Shown piece after piece: positions 6,509 through 13,269 of a stretch of DNA of 13,269 nt. Source of the DNA: Chitinophagales bacterium. GTDB taxonomy: Bacteria > Bacteroidota > Bacteroidia > Chitinophagales > CAIODY01. Numbering within the stretch: the stretch's first letter is position 1; every line of letters begins with the position of its first letter. The translations under genes and the position numbers were made by a program. The notes beneath the pieces were generated by a model. That model did not search any database and had not been told where the DNA came from. It worked only from the letters and a program-made list of their open reading frames with translations. The stretch is taken from assembly GCA_023251415.1 (NCBI GenBank), contig JAHEYX010000046.1:1-13269 (forward strand), written 5' to 3'.

Positions 6509-6539
6509 CCCTCATTACTAATTTTTAATACATTAAACT

Positions 6540-7253
6540 ATGGGTAGGATATTTGAAAAGCGTAAGCATAAAATGTTTGCACGCTGGGATAAAATGGGTA
6601 AAGCATTTACCCGAATCGGTAAAGAGATTGCCATCGCTGTAAAAGCCAGTGGCATGGATCCGGATTTGAATCCACGATTACGTACGATTATCAAAAACGC
6701 GAAGGCTGTTAATATGCCAAAAGACCGTATCGATGCTGCTATTAAACGTGCAGCTTCTAAAGATTCGGCCAACTATGAAGAAATGGTGTATGAAGGTTAT
6801 GGCCCCGGTGGTGTAGCCATATTAATCGAAACAGCAACCGATAATCCTAACCGTACCATTGCCAATATTCGCGCGATCATTACCCGCAATGAAGCTACCA
6901 TTGGTAAAACCGGTTCTTTGGATTTTGTGTTTGAACGCAAAGGGGTGTTTAAATTAAAAAATGAAGGCTTTAATGCCGAAGAATTGGAGTTTGAATTAAT
7001 TGACTTCGGTTGTGAAGAGTTTATGTTGGATGAAGAAGAAAATGCAATCATCTTCTATACACCGTTTACCAGTTTCGGCGCCATGAACAAAGCTATTGAA
7101 GAGCGCAACCTTCCGTTGATAAGCGCCGAATTACAGCGTATTCCAAACAGTTATGTCGATGTTGATGAAGCAGTAGCAGAAAAAGTATTAACCTTGGTTG
7201 ATAAGTTAGAACAGGATGAAGATGTGCAACAAGTGTTTCACAATATGAAATAA
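6540..7253 (+). CDS. yebC: YebC/PmpR/TACO1-family protein
   Basis: A 237-residue cytoplasmic protein of normal YebC length. The N-terminus (MGRIFEKRKHKMFARWDKMGKAF) is the Bacteroidota version of the family start, followed by 'TRIGKEIAIAVKASG' and the signature 'NPRLRTIIKNAKAVNMPKDR' at about 44-63. The central domain contains 'YEGYGPGGVAILIE' and 'DNPNRTIANIR', and the C-terminal domain contains 'LISAELQRIPNSYVDVDE'. The family was described as DNA-binding regulators (PmpR); more recent work links family members to relief of ribosome stalling, as for mitochondrial TACO1. Which role applies here cannot be decided from sequence. It is a single gene with its own promoter and a strong hairpin terminator 19 bp after the stop. 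Confidence 0.96.
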   Translation: MGRIFEKRKHKMFARWDKMGKAFTRIGKEIAIAVKASGMDPDLNPRLRTIIKNAKAVNMPKDRIDAAIKRAASKDSANYEEMVYEGYGPGGVAILIETATDNPNRTIANIRAIITRNEATIGKTGSLDFVFERKGVFKLKNEGFNAEELEFELIDFGCEEFMLDEEENAIIFYTPFTSFGAMNKAIEERNLPLISAELQRIPNSYVDVDEAVAEKVLTLVDKLEQDEDVQQVFHNMK

Positions 7254-7272
7254 ACTTAAACTACTGATAAAG

Positions 7273-7311
7273 AAAAAGGAACAACCGATTAATTCAGTTG
7301 TTCCTTTTTTT
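7273..7311. terminator. Bidirectional intrinsic terminator between yebC and the convergent membrane-protein gene
   Basis: Arms AAAAAGGAACAAC (7273-7285) and GTTGTTCCTTTTT (7297-7309) form a perfect 13-bp stem with an 11-nt loop. The plus strand ends in seven T (7305-7311), and the minus strand also reads into T from the A-rich left arm. It lies between two converging genes, so it can serve both. Confidence 0.92.
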
Positions 7312-7328
7312 ATGTGTTTTAGCGTAAA

Positions 7329-7787
7329 TTAAAATGGCAATAAAGGGCGACCCATTTCACGGAAAGGCCATGGTATAGATACAAGTATAAGTATTAAAGC
7401 AATTAACGTCCAAATAAACAATTTCTTGTGCTTAGCTTCATCTGTAGCGGCTTTTTTCGAAAGTATTCTACCCACATGAATCAAGGCTATGGCGATTATC
7501 ATAGCGGTGATGTGTTCAATGGCAAAGAAACGCATCGTGGCGTTCTTCATTACAGCACCCATGTTCTCACTCATGGCCGCATGCACCGACTTCATAAAAT
7601 CAGTCATAAAATAAAGTCCTAAGCCCAACAACAATTGCAAATCAGCAGCAATCATCATTAACAAGCCAAACAAATTATCTTGTTTAGTAAATGGCTTTTG
7701 TTGTTTTGACCCCATGTACGAACGTACAATAACAAGGCCCATCAAAAGCAATAAAATCCAACGAAGTAAACTGTGCAGTATTAACAT
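7329..7787 (-). CDS. Conserved four-helix membrane protein of unknown function
   Basis: A 152-residue integral membrane protein with hydrophobic helices at about 3-22, 38-61, 87-109 and 122-139. Visible landmarks are 'LHSLLRW' at 4-10 (His5, Arg9, Trp10), 'MRFFAIEH' at 85-92 (Arg86, Glu91, His92), His104 and the C-terminal 'IPWPFREMGRPLLPF'. I recognise this pattern from small Bacteroidota membrane proteins that carry uninformative or misleading names in databases (for example cytochrome b). The intramembrane His5, His92 and His104 could ligate haem or a metal, but nothing here proves it. The gene lies 58 bp downstream of pcm on the same strand and may share its transcript; the shared terminator at 7273-7311 closes the unit. 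Confidence 0.85.
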   Translation of the reverse strand: MLILHSLLRWILLLLMGLVIVRSYMGSKQQKPFTKQDNLFGLLMMIAADLQLLLGLGLYFMTDFMKSVHAAMSENMGAVMKNATMRFFAIEHITAMIIAIALIHVGRILSKKAATDEAKHKKLFIWTLIALILILVSIPWPFREMGRPLLPF

Positions 7788-7845
7788 AGTGGTATGGTTT
7801 AATTAGGGTTTAAAGATAAGGTCAAAAATGAATTCGCAACTAAAA

Positions 7846-8505
7846 TTATTTGGCTTTACCGCCTAACATCGGCACAAAACGAAACTCGTGAAAATCCTCT
7901 TCTACAAATTCGGTTTCACTTATTCGGGTTACTTTTTTCATGGTGGTTACTTCATCACCAACCGGTATCACAATCCAACCACCCACTTTTACTTGTTGTT
8001 TTAAATCTTCCGGTATTATAGGAGCGGCAGCAGTTATGATTATTTTATCGAACGGGGCATAAGTGGGCAAACCTTTATAACCATCTCCATAGAAACATTT
8101 GATGTCGGAATAGCCAATGTTTTGCAACAGCAACTTAGTGCTGTCGAAAAGCTGTTTTTGACGTTCGATAGAAAACACGCGAGCGCCGGAAGCTGCTAAT
8201 ACAGCGGCTTGATAACCACTTCCGGTTCCAATTTCCAGTATTTTTTCAAGCGGTTTAATTTCTAATAATTGGGTTTGAAACGCCACCGTATAGGGCATAG
8301 AAATAGTTTGATCGGCGGCTATAGGAAAGGCTTTGTCGTCATAAGCATGCACATCAAACGTAGACGGAAAGAAATAATGTCGCGGCACTTTCATCATCAC
8401 CTCTAAAACAGCCTCCTTAATTCCTTTCTGACGCAGTAATTCCATGAGTGCTTTACGGCGTCCTTGTTGTAAATAATTGTCTTCCGGTAATTTCATAATC
8501 TTCAT
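7846..8505 (-). CDS. pcm: Protein-L-isoaspartate O-methyltransferase
   Basis: A 219-residue cytoplasmic repair enzyme that methylates L-isoaspartyl residues in aged proteins, using S-adenosylmethionine, so that they can revert to aspartate. Diagnostic features are 'DQTISMPYTVA' at 65-75 (substrate-side motif), the SAM-binding 'EIGTGSGYQAAVLA' at 91-104, the acidic strand end 'VFSIER' at 110-115, 'CFYGDGYKGLP' and 'FDKIIITAAAP'. The length is normal. The ATG at 8503-8505 is followed by a second in-frame ATG three codons later that could equally serve. It sits 165 bp downstream of radA on the same strand, so it may have its own promoter, but I found no clear TAnnTTTG box there. Confidence 0.95.
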   Translation of the reverse strand: MKIMKLPEDNYLQQGRRKALMELLRQKGIKEAVLEVMMKVPRHYFFPSTFDVHAYDDKAFPIAADQTISMPYTVAFQTQLLEIKPLEKILEIGTGSGYQAAVLAASGARVFSIERQKQLFDSTKLLLQNIGYSDIKCFYGDGYKGLPTYAPFDKIIITAAAPIIPEDLKQQVKVGGWIVIPVGDEVTTMKKVTRISETEFVEEDFHEFRFVPMLGGKAK

Positions 8506-8670
8506 TCAATTTCGAAAGCCAAAGCAATAAAATAATAAGCACAAGCAACTGTTGCACCACTTAATTTTTTAACCCCAAGACGTTTGTATTGTCTGTAATA
8601 AAAGGCAGCTAAATGCTAAAAGCTTTAATATACAAGCATTTCAGCCTGCACCTCAAATTGTACGAATTAT

Positions 8671-10041
8671 TTAAAATAGAAATTGATACACCGCTTCTAA
8701 CTTACTCATGGCAATAACTTCAATGTTGTATCGGCTTAAATCCAATCCCTTTTTATTGTAAGTGGAAATAATTATTTTCTCGAAACCTAACTTATCGGCT
8801 TCAGCAATACGTTGATCGATACGATTAACAGCACGAATTTCACCACTTAATCCTACCTCACCTACAAAACAGATAGTTGGAGAAATGGCTTTATCTTCAT
8901 AGCTACTGAGTAAAGCACAACTAATAGCTAAGTCGATTGCCGGATCATCAACACGAATGCCACCTGCTAAATTCACAAACACATCTTTTGTTCCAAAGGC
9001 AAATCCACCGCGTTTTTCAAGCACAGCCAATAGCATGTTTAAACGGCGCAAATCAAACCCGGTTGCGGTACGTTGAGGAGTGCTGAAATGCGATTGACTG
9101 ACCAAGGCTTGAGTTTCAATAAGCATTGGGCGCATACCTTCCATGGTTGCAGCAATACTGATTCCGCTCAATTGCTCTTCGCGTTGGGTGATTAATATTT
9201 CACTTGGGTTATTGACTTGACGTAAACCGTTTTGCATCATTTCATAAATACCAAGTTCTGCTGTTGAACCGAAGCGGTTTTTTAAAGTGCGCAAAATACG
9301 ATAGGTATAATGTTGATCACCTTCAAACTGTAAAACCGTATCAACCATATGCTCCAGTACTTTAGGCCCGGCAATACTGCCATCTTTTGTAATATGTCCA
9401 ATCAAAAAAACAGGGGTATTGGTTTCTTTTGAAAAGCGTTGCCATTCGCCGGTGCACTCTCGAATTTGCGATACCGAACCGGGAGTTGAGTCAATGATAG
9501 GCGAATGTAAGGTTTGAATAGAATCTATGATGATTAAATCGGGATGCAGGTCTTGAAGTTGATGAAAGATGGCTTGTGTATTGGTTTCGGTAAGGATCAA
9601 TACCTCATTGGAGGTAGCAATACGATCGGCTCGAAGTTTTATTTGTTGCTCACTTTCTTCGCCACTCACATAAACCACTACTTTGTTTTTTAATTCAAGC
9701 GCTAATTGTAAAAACAACGTCGATTTACCGATTCCGGGCTCTCCGGCAACTAATACCAACGAGCCCGGAACAATTCCGCCGCCTAATACACGATTCAATT
9801 CTTGATCCGGAGTAATGATGCGATCTTGTGTAGCGGCTTGAACTTCACTGAGTCGTTTTATAGCAACAGTATTTTTGGCGCTTGCTGATTTTGGCTTCCA
9901 ATCAAAAGGCTGTTCCCCTTTTTGAATAACTTCTTCTACAACGGTATTCCATTCGCCACAGGCATTACATTTTCCAACCCATTTGCTGTAATTGGTTCCG
10001 CAATTTTGGCAACTGTATGTTGTCTTTAATTTGGTTGCCAT
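8671..10041 (-). CDS. radA: DNA repair protein RadA (Sms)
   Basis: A 456-residue ATP-dependent DNA helicase-like protein that assists branch migration in homologous recombination; the length is standard. The N-terminal zinc finger is CxxC-x10-CxxC with Cys11, Cys14, Cys25 and Cys28. The RecA-like ATPase has Walker A GEPGIGKST at 100-108, Walker B-like 'DLIIIDSIQT' at about 168-177 and the RadA-specific KNRFG motif at 254-258. The C-terminal Lon-protease-like domain (about 285-456) includes 'GGIRVDDPAIDLAI' and 'GEVGLSGEIR'. The start codon lies 2 bp after the gldB stop, so radA is almost certainly co-transcribed with gldB and perhaps translationally coupled. No break or odd residue was seen. 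Confidence 0.97.
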   Translation of the reverse strand: MATKLKTTYSCQNCGTNYSKWVGKCNACGEWNTVVEEVIQKGEQPFDWKPKSASAKNTVAIKRLSEVQAATQDRIITPDQELNRVLGGGIVPGSLVLVAGEPGIGKSTLFLQLALELKNKVVVYVSGEESEQQIKLRADRIATSNEVLILTETNTQAIFHQLQDLHPDLIIIDSIQTLHSPIIDSTPGSVSQIRECTGEWQRFSKETNTPVFLIGHITKDGSIAGPKVLEHMVDTVLQFEGDQHYTYRILRTLKNRFGSTAELGIYEMMQNGLRQVNNPSEILITQREEQLSGISIAATMEGMRPMLIETQALVSQSHFSTPQRTATGFDLRRLNMLLAVLEKRGGFAFGTKDVFVNLAGGIRVDDPAIDLAISCALLSSYEDKAISPTICFVGEVGLSGEIRAVNRIDQRIAEADKLGFEKIIISTYNKKGLDLSRYNIEVIAMSKLEAVYQFLF

Positions 10042-10043
10042 GC

Positions 10044-11066
10044 TTATTTTTTCTTTGGTTTATAATGCGATTCAGTAAGGATTTTTTGTCCGTCAGGCTC
10101 ATTAAATAAGGCTTCCATACTTACTTTAGGGTTTTCATTCATGTATTTTTTTACAATTTGCCAGCCGGTCCAGCTACCAATATTTCCGGGAGCATCCGGA
10201 GGCATACCCGGTGTAACAGGGCTGTCATTCACAAAATCTCCAATTTCCATCATATCAGATTTGTACAGTAAATCATGTTTAATAAAGAATTCCCATATTT
10301 TATAGCTGTTCCATTCACACCACTGCAATTGCAATGCGGTATAGCCAATCTTTGCCGTATCGTTTAAATCAGGCATCACTTTATCTAAGTAATACAAAAT
10401 TTTACCTTGTTCAACCATACGATCGATTAAACGACGGTGTTGATTATCAGCTTTAATGATATAGTTTGCCCAGACTTTCATGGCACTGGGTACCATGTTT
10501 TGCGGCGTGCAGCGTTGAATAAGAAAATTCGGAAAATCAATTTGCGGAGAACGATAATAAGGGTATTGTTCACCCAAAAACAAATCAAGACCAATACCTA
10601 ACATACTGTCGCTGGGAATAGCACCGTAACCAAATTCAGAAATATAGGTGTAGATAGTTGGAATGTTTTCATGGGGTAAATAATACTTGTGCAGCTGAAA
10701 GGCATCGTGTAAAGCTTTTTGATAAGGTTCAAAATTGCGATAATACTTTTGCGTAGTGTCATACAAGCCTTGTATATCGTGGTTTCCGACAAATCCGGCT
10801 AGAGCGTTCCAGTAAGAAGCGGTATCTTTTTTTGATTTAATGGATAAAATTCGTTCGCAGTAAAAATTGAAAAACTGCGGATATTGTTTAGCTAAAAGCG
10901 GTAAGTTTTGTTTGTTTTCGAACAGCGCTTGTTCAAAACGAACGATTTTTAATTCAACCGGTATTTTTTCGGCTTTCTTCTTAATTTCATTCGTATGATT
11001 GCACGAACAGCCTACGCTCAACACCACTAACAGGAAGAATAAATAATATTTTAAATTCTTAATCAT
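10044..11066 (-). CDS. gldB: Gliding-motility lipoprotein GldB
   Basis: A 340-residue lipoprotein with a signal peptide and lipobox 'VLSVGC' (lipidated Cys20, followed by S-C). The body matches GldB: 'IVRFEQALFE' (about 42-51), a 'FFNFYCERILSI' stretch, 'YISEFGYGAIPSDSMLGIGLDLFLGEQYPYY' (about 144-174), and the C-terminal 'NIGSWTGWQIVKKYMNENP'. In Flavobacterium johnsoniae GldB is needed for gliding; homologues also occur in non-gliding Bacteroidota, so its presence does not prove motility. In F. johnsoniae gldC follows gldB, whereas here radA follows after 2 bp. A nadE gene lies nearby on the opposite strand, an association I recall for gldB regions. No gldC is present in the window. Confidence 0.9.
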   Translation of the reverse strand: MIKNLKYYLFFLLVVLSVGCSCNHTNEIKKKAEKIPVELKIVRFEQALFENKQNLPLLAKQYPQFFNFYCERILSIKSKKDTASYWNALAGFVGNHDIQGLYDTTQKYYRNFEPYQKALHDAFQLHKYYLPHENIPTIYTYISEFGYGAIPSDSMLGIGLDLFLGEQYPYYRSPQIDFPNFLIQRCTPQNMVPSAMKVWANYIIKADNQHRRLIDRMVEQGKILYYLDKVMPDLNDTAKIGYTALQLQWCEWNSYKIWEFFIKHDLLYKSDMMEIGDFVNDSPVTPGMPPDAPGNIGSWTGWQIVKKYMNENPKVSMEALFNEPDGQKILTESHYKPKKK

Positions 11067-11173
11067 ATCATGTACATTTGAATGGGTAAAAATAGAATTT
11101 TCTAAATAGCCAAGTGCGGCTTATTTTATTTAACTTTCTAATTATTCTACTACAAAACCAAAAAAAAGATTTT

Positions 11174-11788
11174 ATGAAAAGAAGTATGCTTTTATTCTTC
11201 GCTTGTGCGTTCACCTTATTTGCTGCACAAGCCCAACAAACCGATCGCGGTCGTGTTTTAGCCGGTGGTGTTTTTAATATGAATTTCGGAACTTCTCAAA
11301 CGACTACTAATTACACTAATAATGCTCCGGCATTGAAATCGGCTGTCAGCAATAATTTTAGACTTGATTTTACTCCCAATATTGGATTTTTTATGTTTAA
11401 AAACTTGGCTTTAGGGATAAAAATGAAGGGAGAGCTAAGCAATTCAAAAGCAGATACTATTACTTTAAGAAATTCGAATTTGAGTGCAAGTTTGTTTGGC
11501 CGCTATTATTATAAAATCGGCAATTTTGCACCTTTCTTAGAATTAAGCTATGGTCGCGGAAATATCGCAGTATCCGGTACGCATATTACAAAAACGAAAA
11601 ATATTGGAAATATCATTGGCGTTGGACCAGGCATTGCTTTTTTTGTTTCCGATAAAATAGGAATTGAAGGCATTCTTAACTATGAACATTTGTCAAGCAA
11701 AATCGATATCAACCAAAACAACATATCGAATAAGCTTTCCAGAGGAAATACCATATTATTCAATATCGGATTGCAGGTTTATTTGTAA
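11174..11788 (+). CDS. Outer-membrane beta-barrel protein (porin-family-like), function unknown
   Basis: A 204-residue secreted protein with a Sec signal peptide (MKRSMLLFFACAFTLFAAQA), probably cleaved after Ala20, leaving 'QQTDRGRVLAGG'. The mature part consists of alternating polar and hydrophobic strands, for example 'NFRLDFTPNIGFFMFKNLALGIKMKGEL', 'SASLFGRYYYKIGNFAPFLELSYGRG' and 'NTILFNIGLQVYL' at the very end. This fits the eight-strand beta-barrel folds of Bacteroidota outer-membrane proteins. I chose the ATG at 11174 because it begins the signal peptide; a start at 11114 would add 20 residues and spoil it. Transport or adhesion cannot be told apart. It lies between the gldB start and nadE, with its own terminator. 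Confidence 0.88.
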   Translation: MKRSMLLFFACAFTLFAAQAQQTDRGRVLAGGVFNMNFGTSQTTTNYTNNAPALKSAVSNNFRLDFTPNIGFFMFKNLALGIKMKGELSNSKADTITLRNSNLSASLFGRYYYKIGNFAPFLELSYGRGNIAVSGTHITKTKNIGNIIGVGPGIAFFVSDKIGIEGILNYEHLSSKIDINQNNISNKLSRGNTILFNIGLQVYL

Positions 11789-11807
11789 TTATTATCCGCT
11801 ATAATTT

Positions 11808-11842
11808 AAAGCCATCTGCACAAAAATGCCGATGGCTTTTTT
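11808..11842 (+). terminator. Intrinsic terminator after the beta-barrel gene
   Basis: AAAGCCATC (11808-11816) pairs with GATGGCTTT (11831-11839) in a 9-bp stem, with two further inner G-C pairs after one mismatch. Six T follow from 11837. It lies 19 nt after the stop codon and ends at the start of the nadE -7 box. Confidence 0.85.
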
Positions 11843-11849
11843 ACTTTTG
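11842..11849 (+). promoter_or_regulatory. Candidate -7 box of nadE
   Basis: TACTTTTG is a perfect TAnnTTTG match ending six bases before the nadE ATG, so the transcript would be nearly or fully leaderless. The terminator hairpin occupies the region where a -33 TTG would be expected, and none is visible. Confidence 0.45.
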
Positions 11850-11855
11850 TAACCT

Positions 11856-13269
11856 ATGAAAATAGCAATCGCGCAACAGAATTATCATATTGGCAACTTT
11901 GAATACAATGCAGCTAAAATCATAAAAGCAATTCAAGAGGCCGAATTACAAGGTGCCGATATCGTATTGTTCAGTGAATTGGCAGTTTGTGGTTATCCGC
12001 CGCGTGATTTTTTAGAGTTTGACGATTTTATCAAACAATGCGAGGAGACGATTGAACAAATTGCAACGCATTGCACCAAAATTGCGGTTTTAGTTGGAGC
12101 GCCGCAACGCAACCCGATACTAGAAGGGAAAGACTTGTATAATGCCGCTTACTTTATTGCGGAAGGCAAAGTGCAACAGGTTATTCGCAAAACCCTCTTA
12201 CCCACTTATGATGTTTTTGATGAGAACCGTTATTTTGAACCTAATACTACTTTTGATTGCATCTCCTTCAAAGGTAAAAAAATTGCAGTTACCATTTGTG
12301 AAGACTTATGGAATTTAGGCAATACCAATCCATTGTATACCATTTGTCCAATGGACCAATTGATTCAACAAGCTCCCGAATTTATATTGAATTTATCAGC
12401 TTCTCCGTATGATTATCAACATGCTAAGGAGCGCAAACAAGTGCTGCAAGCAAATGCAAAAGCATATCAACTTCCTGTTTTTTATTGTAATCAAGTAGGT
12501 GCTCAAACTGAAATTATTTTTGACGGAGGCAGTTTATTGTTGAATGCCGAGGGAGAAGTATTGGTTGAATTGCCTTATTTTCAAGAAGCCTTGAAGGTCA
12601 TTGATTTGGATAATCCGCAAAAACAATTGCAAGCCGAACAAACCGCGGTGAAGGGAATGTATGATGCATTGGTTTTGGGAATTCGCGATTATTTTCAAAA
12701 GATGAACTTTAAAAAAGCCATACTTGGATTAAGCGGTGGCGTAGATTCGGCTCTCGTATTGTGTTTGGCAGTTGAAGCCTTAGGGAAAGAAAATGTTCAT
12801 TCATTGCTCTTACCTTCCGAATATTCAACCGGGCATAGCATAAGTGATGCAGAAGACTTATGCAACAACTTAGGTAATTCTTATGCTATTGTACCTATTA
12901 AAGCTACCTATGAATCCTTCTTAACTACGCTTAAACCGTATTTTAATGATTTGCCGTTTAATGTAGCAGAAGAAAATTTACAAGCACGCACACGTGGTGT
13001 TTTGCTCATGGCCTTCAGTAATAAGTTTGGTTATATATTATTAAATACCACGAATAAAAGTGAAGCCGCAGTAGGATACGGCACCTTATATGGCGATATG
13101 TGTGGCGGATTGGCAGTATTAGGTGACGTGTACAAAACGCAAGTATATGCGATTTGTGATTACATCAACCGTGATAAAGAGTGGATTCCGACTAATATAT
13201 TAACCAAAGCTCCATCTGCGGAATTACGTCCCGGACAAAAAGACAGTGATTCACTACCGGATTATGCAG
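11856..13269 (+). CDS. nadE: Glutamine-dependent NAD+ synthetase, 3'-truncated by window edge
   Basis: The plus strand reads open from the ATG at 11856 to the right edge, 471 complete codons of an enzyme usually about 540-550 residues long in this phylum. It makes NAD+ from nicotinate adenine dinucleotide, ATP and glutamine. The N-terminal nitrilase-like glutaminase domain has the Glu-Lys-Cys triad at Glu41 ('SELAVCGYPP'), Lys112 ('IRKTLLPTYDVFDE') and Cys148 ('TICEDLW'). The C-terminal synthetase domain has the PP-loop SGGVDS at 293-298, then 'LLPSEYSTGHS', 'NTTNKSEAAVGYGTLYGD' and 'KAPSAELRPGQKD'. The last part of the synthetase domain is outside the window. The ATG lies six bases after a -7 box. 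Confidence 0.95.
   Translation, partial: MKIAIAQQNYHIGNFEYNAAKIIKAIQEAELQGADIVLFSELAVCGYPPRDFLEFDDFIKQCEETIEQIATHCTKIAVLVGAPQRNPILEGKDLYNAAYFIAEGKVQQVIRKTLLPTYDVFDENRYFEPNTTFDCISFKGKKIAVTICEDLWNLGNTNPLYTICPMDQLIQQAPEFILNLSASPYDYQHAKERKQVLQANAKAYQLPVFYCNQVGAQTEIIFDGGSLLLNAEGEVLVELPYFQEALKVIDLDNPQKQLQAEQTAVKGMYDALVLGIRDYFQKMNFKKAILGLSGGVDSALVLCLAVEALGKENVHSLLLPSEYSTGHSISDAEDLCNNLGNSYAIVPIKATYESFLTTLKPYFNDLPFNVAEENLQARTRGVLLMAFSNKFGYILLNTTNKSEAAVGYGTLYGDMCGGLAVLGDVYKTQVYAICDYINRDKEWIPTNILTKAPSAELRPGQKDSDSLPDYA

Noticed and set aside
6533..7051. Minus-strand open frames antisense to yebC (6533-6772 and 6797-7051)
   Set aside because: These are shadows of the strongly supported yebC gene, with low-complexity translations and no motifs.
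8611..8641. Hairpin AAATGCT...AGCATTT downstream of radA
   Set aside because: The stem is only seven A/T-rich pairs, with a 17-nt loop and no T-tract on the minus strand, so I do not call it a terminator.

Overview
This is AT-rich bacterial DNA from a member of the Bacteroidota. The evidence is a gldB gliding-motility lipoprotein gene beside a glutamine-dependent nadE, promoters of the TAnnTTTG type, start codons without Shine-Dalgarno sequences, the Bacteroidota-style YebC N-terminus, and typical signal peptides and lipoboxes. I cannot assign a genus from the sequence. No rRNA, tRNA, CRISPR array, insertion sequence or phage gene was seen, and no gene-free stretch exceeds 200 bases.

Layout. 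Positions 1-1770 (minus) hold the N-terminal 590 codons of a secreted S9-family serine peptidase cut by the window edge. Positions 1954-4301 (minus) are a compact arsenic-resistance operon transcribed arsR, DUF6428-type gene, arsC, acr3. Its promoter lies at about 4321-4352, with an inverted repeat centred on the -7 box. Just upstream and on the same strand is a YtxJ/BrxC-like bacilliredoxin gene (4397-4741). A small predicted lipoprotein (4878-5168, plus) converges on a MerR-family regulator (5170-5532, minus). That regulator is divergent from a short-chain dehydrogenase (5642-6418, plus), and the intergenic region carries a perfect 16-bp palindrome. YebC (6540-7253, plus) ends at a strong hairpin that probably also terminates the opposing strand.

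From 11066 down to 7329 there is a run of minus-strand genes: gldB, radA (2 nt apart), pcm, and a four-helix membrane protein. On the plus strand an outer-membrane beta-barrel gene (11174-11788) is followed by a terminator hairpin and then by nadE (11856 to the right edge, truncated).

How the genes work together. In the ars operon ArsR senses As(III), ArsC reduces arsenate to arsenite, and Acr3 exports arsenite. The DUF6428-type protein has an unknown role and a cysteine-rich tail suited to thiol chemistry. The adjacent YtxJ-like protein suggests, but does not prove, a link to bacillithiol-based redox buffering. The rest is mostly housekeeping: DNA repair (RadA), protein repair (Pcm), translation or regulation (YebC) and NAD synthesis (NadE).

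I found no clearly new multi-gene system. The items most worth checking are the ars/DUF6428/YtxJ neighbourhood and the MerR palindrome.
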